A stretch of 9,988 nucleotides of DNA from NCBI GenBank assembly GCA_016875695.1, contig VGPB01000058.1, positions 1-9,988 on the forward strand, written 5' to 3'. Position numbers and translations under genes: made by a program. Shown in pieces: positions 1 through 5,579 of this stretch. The notes beneath the pieces are model-generated. The model made no database searches. It was not told the DNA's origin and saw only the letters and a program-made list of their open reading frames with translations. This DNA is from Chloroflexota bacterium (lineage in GTDB: Bacteria > Chloroflexota > Dehalococcoidia > UBA2979). Within the stretch, counting starts at the first letter, position 1; each line of letters starts with the position of its first letter.

Positions 1-692
1 CCGGCCGCCGCGGACGCCGCTGCGGGCGCGAGCGTGAGCTCGGACTGGACGGCGGGCATGGTGACCGCGGAGAGCACGACGGCGGCCATGTCGGGGACGC
101 CGCGCGTGCGGCGGTACAGCTCCGGCAGCAGCCGCTCCGGGCCGGTGACCAGCGCCTGCACCACGGCGTTGGCGCCGATGAGCTGCTCGGCGTGACCGGT
201 GAGCAGGAGCAGCACGCTGCTCGCCAGGTCGACGGAGAAGAACGCGGGCTGTACGGGCTCTTCGCCGCCCAGCGGCGGCGCGGCGGTGCTGCTTTCGGTG
301 TCGTAGCGCAGCACGCCTTCGGGGCCGCTGACGTAGACGGCGCCGGGGCCGAGCTGGCCGACGGTGGCGTCGGCGTCGCGCACGACGGCGCAGGTAAGGC
401 CGACCGCGACCTGGTGTTCGCGCAGCGAGCGGCGGTTCCACTCCGCGAGGTTGGCGTGCGCCTGCTTGAGCGCGCGCTGCAGGCCGCCCGTGATGGAGAG
501 CGACTCGCGCGCGAAGAGCTCGGCGACGGCGGCGGCGACCTCGGCACAGAACGGCGCGGAGCGCTCGTCGACGGGCTCGGCGAGCACGATCACCTGGACG
601 GTGTCGTCCTCGCGCACGCGCTCGCGCTCGACGAGCCATGGACTGTGCTCGCGTACTTCCCCGCCGACGATCGCGTACCGTCCGACCCACAT
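1..692 (-). CDS. PP2C-like (PPM-fold) protein, probable pseudophosphatase, 3' end off window
   Basis: An open frame runs from ATG at 692 to the left edge: 230 codons, no stop, strong G/C third positions. The layout follows the PP2C serine/threonine phosphatase fold: a strand VQVIVLAEPVDE (residues 32-43) where PP2C has its DGMGG strand; a helix near 45-62; a QRALKQAHANLAEWNR helix (72-87); strands VAVGLTCAVVRDADATVGQLGPGAVYV (95-121) matching the usual GTT...VGDSRAYL; and SSVLLLLLTGHAEQLI (158-173) where PP2C has LLCSDGL. The acidic metal ligands of the family appear replaced (AEP for DG, GPG for GDS, LTGH for SDGL, VPDM for RDN), so it is probably catalytically dead. The rest of the protein, perhaps an Ala/Pro-rich linker and more domains, lies outside. 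No Shine-Dalgarno site is visible before the ATG. The fold assignment is by eye and moderately sure; the frame itself is secure. Confidence 0.6.
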   Translation of the reverse strand, partial: MWVGRYAIVGGEVREHSPWLVERERVREDDTVQVIVLAEPVDERSAPFCAEVAAAVAELFARESLSITGGLQRALKQAHANLAEWNRRSLREHQVAVGLTCAVVRDADATVGQLGPGAVYVSGPEGVLRYDTESSTAAPPLGGEEPVQPAFFSVDLASSVLLLLTGHAEQLIGANAVVQALVTGPERLLPELYRRTRGVPDMAAVVLSAVTMPAVQSELTLAPAAASAAA

Positions 693-860
693 AGCTATGT
701 CACCACCGGGGGAGCGAGGTTGCACGCCTCGCGAGCCGCGCGGCGGCGCGCTGCGATGGAGCGTGGTGTGCGTGACCCGCGCAGGATAGGCGCGTGCGCG
801 CGGCGCGTCGACCCATGCGGGCGCGCCGCAACGCTCGCGCGCGGACGCGTGTGCGCCATG

Positions 861-880
861 TAGGATTGCTTGCGAAGGGT
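861..880 (+). promoter_or_regulatory. Candidate -10 and ribosome site for the 887 gene
   Basis: TAGGAT (861-866) could serve as a -10. GAAGGG (874-879) sits 7 bases before GTG 887 and decides that start over the in-frame ATG at 794, whose extra 31 residues are Arg/Ala-rich and look non-coding. No convincing -35 is seen. The 693-886 stretch is the divergent spacer between the PP2C-like gene and this gene and holds nothing else recognisable. Confidence 0.35.
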
Positions 881-886
881 GACGCC

Positions 887-1276
887 GTGCCAGGAGACGC
901 GTTACAGCACCAGGCGCACGCGGACGCGATCGTGGCGCGCGCCGCCGTGCAGCTGCGCGGCGTGCTGCAGGCGCTCGCCGCGGTGATCGATCCGTTCCCC
1001 GCGTTTCCGGGCGCGTTCTTCTCGTACGGCATCGAGGTGCCGCTGGACGACGTGCCGAACACGTACGGGTGCGTCGTGCTGGGTGAGGACGGCGCGCTGC
1101 ACGAGCTGCGGCTGGGCCTCGACGTGGCAGACGCGGCGGAGGGCGACCCCGCGGGGCTGCGCGCGGAAGAGCGCGTGCCGCTGGAGGAGTTGCCGCCGGC
1201 GCTGTTCGTGCTGTACGCGCACCGCGCGGTGCAGGCGGCAGTGACGTACCTGGAGGGCGGCGCGGGGGGCCGGTAG
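887..1276 (+). CDS. Small conserved-looking protein of unknown function, 129 aa
   Basis: Frame from GTG 887, preceded by a GAAGGG ribosome site, to TAG 1274-1276. Codon third positions are strongly G/C, as in the neighbours. The protein is acidic and soluble. It has an N-terminal helix (about residues 5-35, AIVARAAVQLRGVLQALAAV), a proline/phenylalanine turn (DPFPAFPGAFFSYG, about 36-49), a strand-rich middle (IEVPLDDVPNTYGCVVLGEDGALHELRLGLD), and a C-terminal segment VPLEELPPALFVLYAHRAVQAAVTYLEG. There is no signal peptide, membrane span or cysteine motif. I do not recognise the family. It is divergent from the PP2C-like gene and convergent with the pseudogene at 1349-2033. The coding call is good; the function is unknown. 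Confidence 0.7.
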   Translation: MPGDALQHQAHADAIVARAAVQLRGVLQALAAVIDPFPAFPGAFFSYGIEVPLDDVPNTYGCVVLGEDGALHELRLGLDVADAAEGDPAGLRAEERVPLEELPPALFVLYAHRAVQAAVTYLEGGAGGR

Positions 1277-1310
1277 GGGTGCTACGGCTATGCGCTGACC
1301 GGTGACTGGG

Positions 1311-1330
1311 CCGCGCGCCGCCGGGCGCGG
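1311..1330. terminator. GC-rich hairpin between convergent genes
   Basis: CCGCGC (1311-1316) pairs with GCGCGG (1325-1330), and CC (1318-1319) with GG (1323-1324), leaving one bulged G and a three-base loop. It lies between the stop at 1276 and the end of the oppositely directed reading frame at 1349, where a two-way terminator would be expected. There is no T tract, so intrinsic termination is uncertain; in DNA this GC-rich such a stem can also arise by chance. Confidence 0.3.
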
Positions 1331-1348
1331 AACACAGGTGGCGGGATG

Positions 1349-2033
1349 CTAACGCGGGGAGTTCGGCAGGGCGATCCGTTCGCGCGCAGTCTTGAGCGCC
1401 TGCATGAACGCGGCGGGCGCGGTCTGGTTGGTGAAGCCGATGACGGGCGGCTTGCTCATGTCGGCGGACGAGACGGTCGGGCCGTCGATGTTGAATATAC
1501 CGGTGCGCGTACCATAGCTCGCGCCATCGGGCTGCACGCGCAGCACGTAGAGACGCTTGTCGCCTCGCTGGGGCATCAGCATCTGTCCAAAGGTCGTCTG
1601 ACCGGGCTGGCCATGGACGGCGAGCGTGATCATTCCGCCTTCGCGCACTGCTGGTGGGGCAGAGATCACGCGCTCGACCTGCAGGTCGAAGTACGAAAAG
1701 ATGGCCGGCGATAACGTGGGGGCGTTCGGTCGCGGGTCCGAGTGTGCTGGCCCAACGACGGCGGTGCGCAGGAAGGCTCCGACGACTCCTGTCACGATCA
1801 CGTCGTACTGCGCAACTACATCATCGATTGAAGTGGGGGTTGGGCGCCTCATACCTGGCGGATTGATCGCCTGCAGCGAGAACGAAGACGGTTGCTGAGG
1901 TCGGCGATTCTCCGCCGCCGTGTGTCGCACGCGTCGCGATGATACCGGTGCCGATTAGCACACCCGCGGCAACGCCTGCCGACAGCAGGAGCGCGGAGCT
2001 GCGCGATGGACGATTGGGGAGTGAGCGCGTAAT
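1349..2033 (-). pseudogene. Frameshifted exported protein of unknown function
   Basis: The body lies in a 193-codon frame (GTG 1930 to stop 1349) containing TSIDDVVAQYDVIVTGVVGAFLRT, then a likely beta-sandwich (FSYFDLQVERVIS, GGMITLAVHGQPG, KRLYVLRVQPDGASYGTRTGIFNI). The general shape, 'SxDDxVxxxDVIVxGxV' followed by strands, resembles exported proteins of unknown function. Its N-terminus is in another frame: 2033-1821 encodes an Arg-rich start, a hydrophobic span (ALLLSAGVAAGVLIGTGII), a GGGESPTSA linker and RYEAPNP before a TGA at 1823-1821. Dropping one C from the C5 run (G5 on the plus strand, 1835-1839) joins the two as RYEAPNPTSIDDVV. The rebuilt gene would start at ATT 2033, nine bases after a GAGGGG ribosome site and 24 bases after the peptidase stop, so co-transcription is likely. 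ATT starts are rare, which suggests a second lesion. Decay or assembly error cannot be told apart here. Confidence 0.6.
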
Positions 2034-2057
2034 CGTCTAGGTCCCCTCGCCGGATCG

Positions 2058-2657
2058 CTAGTGGATGTTATTGATACCGGACCGGTCATGGCTTGTCAGG
2101 CTCTGATGCCACGGTTCGCTTACATTGAGGACGCTGTCCGTGGTGCCTGACCAGTGTCTCAGTCCGGAGACATGGCCGAGCTCGTGCCGTGCGACGTTGT
2201 TCGGATACGCAGGTGCGGGGTCGAAGGTGTTGTAATAGATGTAGGCGAACCGCGCCTGCTTCGTAGTGGTATTGCATTGTCCCGTCAGGTCGCCGGTGCT
2301 GAAGCTGGTGCAGGAGATCCAGCCGGTGGCTGCTGTCCACGCCCACGGTTCCGCGAGCACTGTGTTCCAAACTGTGTCGCCGTAGTTGCCCTGGTTGAAT
2401 GATATTCCAGCACTACGTTCCGCGCGGGCCACTGGCCGTGAGATCGATGTTGATGTTGTAGTCGAATGGCGCACCAGCAATCGCTGCGGATACGAGGTGA
2501 AGTGGTCCTCGACGGTTGGCGTTACTTCCGCCGTAAACCACTTGAAGAACGAACTGAACTGGTGTGCTTCGGCAGGACGGGTTACCGCATGCGTCGAGCC
2601 GATCGAGATGAGGAGTCCGACGACGAAGCCTACGAACGGCAGTAGCCACCAGCGCAT
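2058..2657 (-). CDS. Secreted matrixin-type zinc metallopeptidase, 199 aa
   Basis: An N-terminal signal peptide or anchor (WWLLPFVGFVVGLLISIGSTHA, about residues 3-24) precedes a mature domain with HELGHVSGLRH at 158-168. This is the HExxHxxGxxH zinc site of metzincins, with His158, His162 and His168 as ligands and Glu159 as base. The end, SLTSHDRSGINNIH, matches the last helix of matrixin-like bacterial peptidases. The Met-turn position appears to be Leu (DSVLN for the usual SVMN). Two cysteines (about 116 and 128) could form a disulphide in the exported protein. Residues of roughly 64-79 look out of frame: the alternative frame over 2422-2470 reads FDYNINIDLTASGP with much better codon third positions, so a compensating pair of 1-base indels is likely. 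It is first of a pair with the frameshifted exported protein downstream. The substrate is unknown. Start ATG 2657 has only a weak AAGAAG site. The DNA is less GC-rich than its neighbours. Confidence 0.75.
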   Translation of the reverse strand: MRWWLLPFVGFVVGLLISIGSTHAVTRPAEAHQFSSFFKWFTAEVTPTVEDHFTSYPQRLLVRHSTTTSTSISRPVARAERSAGISFNQGNYGDTVWNTVLAEPWAWTAATGWISCTSFSTGDLTGQCNTTTKQARFAYIYYNTFDPAPAYPNNVARHELGHVSGLRHWSGTTDSVLNVSEPWHQSLTSHDRSGINNIH

Positions 2658-2711
2658 GACGGCTTCTTGCCCGCGGCCCCCTGCCGGGCGGTGGGAGGTT
2701 CGCGGAGAAGC

Positions 2712-2723
2712 GGGGGGGGGGGG
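2712..2723. repeat. G12/C12 homopolymer tract
   Basis: Twelve consecutive G on the plus strand (C12 in the peptidase direction), centred about 60 bases upstream of the peptidase ATG at 2657. It is the longest homopolymer in the window and of a length at which slipped-strand changes are common. Confidence 0.9.
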
Positions 2724-2724
2724 C

Positions 2725-2730
2725 TGTCAA
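2725..2730 (-). promoter_or_regulatory. Perfect TTGACA -35-like element before the peptidase
   Basis: On the minus strand TTGACA (2730-2725) is followed by one G and then the C12 tract, so the tract would occupy most of a -35/-10 spacer. At the expected distance (near 2707-2702) no good TATAAT-like hexamer is seen, so promoter function is only suggested. The next start codon in this direction is the peptidase ATG at 2657. Confidence 0.35.
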
Positions 2731-2789
2731 GCTAAGCGGAGGCGACAGCGGACTCAGCGCTAGCCTCGCGCCGCGGGCCGGGCCATTTG

Positions 2790-2820
2790 TGCTATTACAG
2801 CTGTGAACGCGCGAGGGTGG
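2790..2820 (+). promoter_or_regulatory. Extended -10 and ribosome site of the 2825 gene
   Basis: TGCTATTAC (2790-2798) fits an extended -10 (TGn followed by TATTAC), placing transcription start near 2805. GAGGGTGG (2813-2820) is a strong Shine-Dalgarno match; its GGG ends 7 bases before ATG 2825. That favours ATG 2825 over the adjacent GTG 2822, which would lie too close. No clear -35 is seen, as is usual with extended -10 promoters. Confidence 0.5.
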
Positions 2821-2824
2821 TGTG

Positions 2825-3112
2825 ATGCCGAACCGACGAGTGCCGCGGCCGTTCCAGTTGCTGTGGGGGAACGGCAAGATCATCGAGGAGGCGGCGATCG
2901 AGGGTGGGTTGCACGCCCCGGCGCTGCAGCTGCTGGCGTACGAGGAGGGCGAGAAGAGCGGGCAACTGGCGGTGCGCTTCGCGGCGTACGACCCGGAGGG
3001 CGAGCTGGAGCGCCGCCCGTTGATCATCAACGAGCGCGAGATCCCGGCGCTCCGGCTGCAGCTGGAGCAGTCGCCGCGCATGAAGGCGCTGCTGAAGAAG
3101 CTCGTGGATTGA
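2825..3112 (+). CDS. Small basic-start protein of unknown function, 95 aa
   Basis: The frame runs from ATG 2825 to the TGA at 3110-3112, with well-placed expression signals and G/C-rich third positions. The protein opens with a basic PNRRVPRPFQLLWGNGK segment. A strand-rich middle follows (LQLLAYEEGEKSGQLAVRFAAYDPEGELERRPLIINEREI), and the end is an amphipathic helix (PALRLQLEQSPRMKALLKKLVD). There is no signal peptide, membrane segment or cysteine. I do not recognise a family. The compact size and good signals suggest a real, expressed housekeeping-type or lineage-specific protein. It is divergent from the peptidase and convergent with moaC, so it forms its own single-gene unit. Confidence is high that it is coding; the function is unknown. 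Confidence 0.75.
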   Translation: MPNRRVPRPFQLLWGNGKIIEEAAIEGGLHAPALQLLAYEEGEKSGQLAVRFAAYDPEGELERRPLIINEREIPALRLQLEQSPRMKALLKKLVD

Positions 3113-3121
3113 AGGTACGGA

Positions 3122-3165
3122 ACCCTCACCCCCAGGCCTGCTCCCCCCGGGCTGGGCGAGAGGGA
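3122..3165. repeat. Dispersed palindromic repeat, copy 1, possible terminator
   Basis: The sequence starts ACCCTCACCCCCAGGCCTG and closes with CTGGGCGAGAGGG. CCCTC (3123-3127) pairs with GAGGG (3160-3164) and CCCAG (3131-3135) with CTGGG (3152-3156), giving a two-part stem. It sits between the convergent ends of the 2825 gene and moaC. The first 25 bases match the element at 8519-8543 in 19 positions, which points to a dispersed family rather than chance. Confidence 0.5.
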
Positions 3166-3183
3166 TGAGCGGCAGGGTGCGGT

Positions 3184-3672
3184 CTAGTCGGCGGTGAAGT
3201 CGCCGGACTTGCCGCCGGACTTGGTGACGAGGCGGATGGCCTCGATGCGGATGGTGCGCTCGGCGGCCTTGCACATGTCGTAGACGGTGAGCGCGGCGAC
3301 GCTGACGGCAGTGAGCGCTTCCATTTCGACGCCTGTCTGGCTCGTCGTGCGCACCGTGGCGGTGATCTCGATGCTCGACGCGGCGTGGTCGGGGACGAGC
3401 TCGAGCTCGACGCCGGACAGCGGCAGCGGATGGCAGAGCGGGATGAGGTCGGGCGTGCGCTTGGCGGCCATGATGCCGGCGACGCGCGCGACGGCGAGCA
3501 CGTCGCCCTTCGGCATGCGGTCTTCGACGATCAGCGCGAGCGTCTCCGGGCGCAGCACGACGCGGCCGCGCGCGGTGGCCTCGCGCGCGGTGACGGCTTT
3601 GGCGGTGACGTCGATCATGCGCGCGTGCCCCTGCGCGTCGAGGTGGGAGAGTTGCGGGTCGGTGGTGGTCAT
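3184..3672 (-). CDS. moaC: Cyclic pyranopterin monophosphate synthase MoaC
   Basis: MoaC acts second in molybdenum cofactor synthesis, converting the MoaA product (3',8-cyclo-7,8-dihydro-GTP) to cyclic pyranopterin monophosphate in the cytoplasm. The 162-residue length is normal. Seen in order: LSHLDAQGHARMIDV (8-22), PKGDVLAVARVAGIMAAKRT (54-73), LIPLCHP (76-82), GVEMEALTAVSVAALTVYDMCKA (114-136) and the end KSGGKSGDF (151-159). The conserved Lys55, His81, Asp132 and Lys135 correspond to active-site residues known in E. coli MoaC. The ATG at 3672 lies 18 bases after the moaA stop, so the two are surely co-transcribed; no distinct ribosome site is visible in that gap. Assignment is secure. 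Confidence 0.97.
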   Translation of the reverse strand: MTTTDPQLSHLDAQGHARMIDVTAKAVTAREATARGRVVLRPETLALIVEDRMPKGDVLAVARVAGIMAAKRTPDLIPLCHPLPLSGVELELVPDHAASSIEITATVRTTSQTGVEMEALTAVSVAALTVYDMCKAAERTIRIEAIRLVTKSGGKSGDFTAD

Positions 3673-3690
3673 GGAGCTTGGTCGGCCGGC

Positions 3691-4746
3691 TCAGCCGCCG
3701 ATGTAGGACATCTCGACGCGGTGCAGGTTGGGGGTGCCGGCGGCGCGCAGTTCGGAGTAGCGGTCGTCGCGCGCGGTCCAGACGGTGCGCAGCGCGCCGG
3801 CGATCGCGTCGTCCTCGGGGCCACTGCGCAGCAGCGCGCGCAGGTCGGTGCCCTGCGCAGCGAAGAGGCATGTGTACAGCGAGCCCTCGGCGGAGAGGCG
3901 CGCGCGCGTGCAGTCGCCGCAGAAGGGCTGCGTGACCGACGTGATCACGCCGATCTCGCCGGAGCCGTCGCGGTAGCGCCAGCGTTTCGCGACCTCGCCG
4001 TGGTAGCTCGGCTCGACCGGTTCGAGCGGCAGCGCGGCGTCGATGCGCTCGACGATCTCGGTGCCGCGCACGACGTCGTCCATGCGCCAGCCGTTGGTGG
4101 TACCGACGTCCATGTACTCGATGAAGCGCAGGATGTGGCCGCGGTCGCGGACAAAGCGCGCGAGCTCGACGACGGTGTGGTCGTTGACGCCGCGCTTGAC
4201 GACGGTGTTGACCTTGAGTGGGCGCAGGCCCGCCGCGGTCGCCGCGTCGATGCCCTCGACGACGAGCGCGACGGGGAAGTTCACGTCGTTCATCGAGCGG
4301 AACACGGCGTCGTCGAGCGAGTCGAGCGAGACGGTGACGCGGTTGAGGCCGGCCTTGGCGAGCGGGGCGGCGAGCGTGCGCAGCAGCGAGCCGTTGGTCG
4401 TCATCGCGATCTCGACACCGGGGATCCCGTGCAGCTGCGCGACGAGCTTGGGCAGCTCCGCGCGCAGCGTGGGCTCGCCGCCGGTCAGGCGCAGCTTGCG
4501 CACGCCGTGCGCAGCGAAGATGCGTGCCAGCCGCGTGATCTCCTCGAACGTGAGGATCTCGTCGCGGGGGAGGAAGGCGAAGTTCGGGCCGAATACCTCG
4601 CGTGGCATGCAGTAGCGGCAGCGGAAGTTGCAGCGGTCGGTGACGGAAATGCGCAGGTCGCGCAGCGGGCGCCCGAAGCGGTCGGTAAGTGCGGGCGCGC
4701 TGGGCGCAGCCGTTGCGCGGTTGAGGGCGTGGTCCGGGCTGGTCAT
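3691..4746 (-). CDS. moaA: GTP 3',8-cyclase MoaA (radical SAM)
   Basis: MoaA starts molybdenum cofactor synthesis by radical rearrangement of GTP. The 351-residue protein has the radical-SAM CxxxCxxC site at Cys39, Cys43 and Cys46 (RCNFRCRYCMP), the SAM-binding LTGGEP (87-92), the TTNG and SLDSLDDAVF strands of the barrel, and the second cluster site at Cys276, Cys279 and Cys293 (PFCGDCTRARLSAEG...C) that binds substrate GTP. It ends in the conserved double glycine (YIGG). ATG 4746 is chosen because it overlaps the rdgB stop in an ATGA arrangement and leads at once into DRFGRPLRDLRISVTDRCN. The frame stays open upstream to 5481, but that part only mirrors rdgB in another frame. It is the middle gene of rdgB-moaA-moaC. 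Assignment is secure. Confidence 0.97.
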   Translation of the reverse strand: MTSPDHALNRATAAPSAPALTDRFGRPLRDLRISVTDRCNFRCRYCMPREVFGPNFAFLPRDEILTFEEITRLARIFAAHGVRKLRLTGGEPTLRAELPKLVAQLHGIPGVEIAMTTNGSLLRTLAAPLAKAGLNRVTVSLDSLDDAVFRSMNDVNFPVALVVEGIDAATAAGLRPLKVNTVVKRGVNDHTVVELARFVRDRGHILRFIEYMDVGTTNGWRMDDVVRGTEIVERIDAALPLEPVEPSYHGEVAKRWRYRDGSGEIGVITSVTQPFCGDCTRARLSAEGSLYTCLFAAQGTDLRALLRSGPEDDAIAGALRTVWTARDDRYSELRAAGTPNLHRVEMSYIGG

Positions 4747-5369
4747 GCGAGGTCTCCGGGCGTGTGGGATGGGGCCCCGGCGAGCGCGCCGAGGACTTCT
4801 ATCATCGCATGGGTGGCGAGCGCGCGATGGCTGAGCGCCTGCTTCTCCGCGCCGAGCTCGGCGAGCGTGCGGCCGTCGGGCAGCTCGAAGACGGGGTCGT
4901 AGCCGAAGCCGGAGGCGCCGCGTGGGGCAAGCGTGATGCGGCCTTCGACCGTGCCCTCGCGCGCGACGACGCGGTCGCCGGGGAGCGCGAGCACGACGAC
5001 GGCGCGGAAGCGTGCGCCGCGGCGCGCGGGGGGCACGCCTGCGAGCTCGCGCAGCAGGAGCGCGCAACGCGCGGCGTCGGTGGGCGCGGCGGGGCTGCCG
5101 TAGCGCGCGGAGAGCACGCCGGGACGGCCCCCGAGCGCGTCGACCTCGAGGCCGGAGTCGTCGGCGAGCGCGGGCAGCCGCGCGGCGGCGGCGAAGGCGA
5201 TGGCCTTGCGCGTGGCGTTGTCGAGGTAGGAGCGGGCGTTCTCGATCGGGGCCACGGCGCCGAGGCCGAGCTCGGCGGGCGTGACGAGTCGCCAGCGCGC
5301 GGGCGCAAGCAACTCGCGCAGCTCGCGCACCTTGCCGGCGTTCTGCGTGGCGAGCAGCAGGGTGGGCAT
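4743..5369 (-). CDS. rdgB: XTP/dITP diphosphatase (RdgB/HAM1 family)
   Basis: This family hydrolyses non-canonical purine nucleoside triphosphates (XTP, ITP, dITP) to monophosphates, keeping deaminated bases out of DNA and RNA. The 208-residue product shows the family landmarks: LLATQNAGKVRELRELL (5-21) with the T-x-N-x-x-K triphosphate site, IENARSYLDNATRKA (42-56), the metal and active-site strand ADDSGLEVDALGGRPGVLSARY (69-90), RFRAVVVLALPG, GFGYDPVF and ALSHRALA. The length is typical. ATG 5369 is preferred over the adjacent GTG 5372; no clear ribosome site precedes either. Its stop overlaps the moaA start by 4 bases, so translation of moaA is probably coupled to it. Assignment is secure. 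Confidence 0.95.
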   Translation of the reverse strand: MPTLLLATQNAGKVRELRELLAPARWRLVTPAELGLGAVAPIENARSYLDNATRKAIAFAAAARLPALADDSGLEVDALGGRPGVLSARYGSPAAPTDAARCALLLRELAGVPPARRGARFRAVVVLALPGDRVVAREGTVEGRITLAPRGASGFGYDPVFELPDGRTLAELGAEKQALSHRALATHAMIEVLGALAGAPSHTPGDLA

Positions 5370-5401
5370 CACCAGGCGCTACTGCGTGGGGGAGCTGAGG
5401 A

Positions 5402-5476
5402 CGGCCCTCCGGGCCGGAAGCCCCGCCCGCCCGCCCTTCTGGCCGGGGGCTTCGCCCCCGGACCCCCGCGGCGGGG
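5402..5476. repeat. Cluster of GC-rich hairpins, likely terminator/REP-like element
   Basis: Three inverted repeats follow one another in the 210-base gap between rdgB and the VOC gene: CGGCCC-tcc-GGGCCG (5402-5416); CCGGGGGC-ttc-GCCCCCGG (5443-5461), an 8-base perfect stem; and CCCC-gcggc-GGGG (5464-5476). No T tract follows on either strand. The gap lies downstream of the VOC gene in the minus direction, so it could end that transcript. It also looks like the interspersed palindromic elements common in GC-rich genomes. No tRNA or small gene is seen here. Confidence 0.5.
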
Positions 5477-5579
5477 CTCACGGAACGCTCGTCGGACGAC
5501 AGCCGTCACAGGCGGCGGACCGGAGAGTGGCTCCCTGTTGAGCGCGGAGCGGGCGCATTGTCGCACAGGCGTGCCGTCG

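Noticed and set aside
192..863. 223-codon plus-strand open frame at the left edge
   Set aside because: It is antisense to the PP2C-like frame, whose fold pattern and codon use are convincing; this product is low-complexity.
2795..3871. 358-codon minus-strand open frame across moaC
   Set aside because: Arg-rich translation in the wrong frame of moaC, the 2825 gene and the end of moaA.
3385..4902. 505-codon plus-strand open frame opposite moaA and moaC
   Set aside because: It mirrors the two well-identified minus-strand genes; the product is Ala/Arg/Gly/Asp low-complexity with no recognisable domain, as expected opposite GC-rich genes.
4747..5481. N-terminal extension of MoaA up to 5481
   Set aside because: The extra residues are Arg/Pro-rich and overlie rdgB in another frame; the family starts about where ATG 4746 begins, and that ATG overlaps the rdgB stop.
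5373..5579. tRNA, small RNA or small gene in the hairpin-rich gap
   Set aside because: No tRNA T-loop signature (GGTTCGAATCC-like) and no plausible small frame with a ribosome site; only palindromes are visible.
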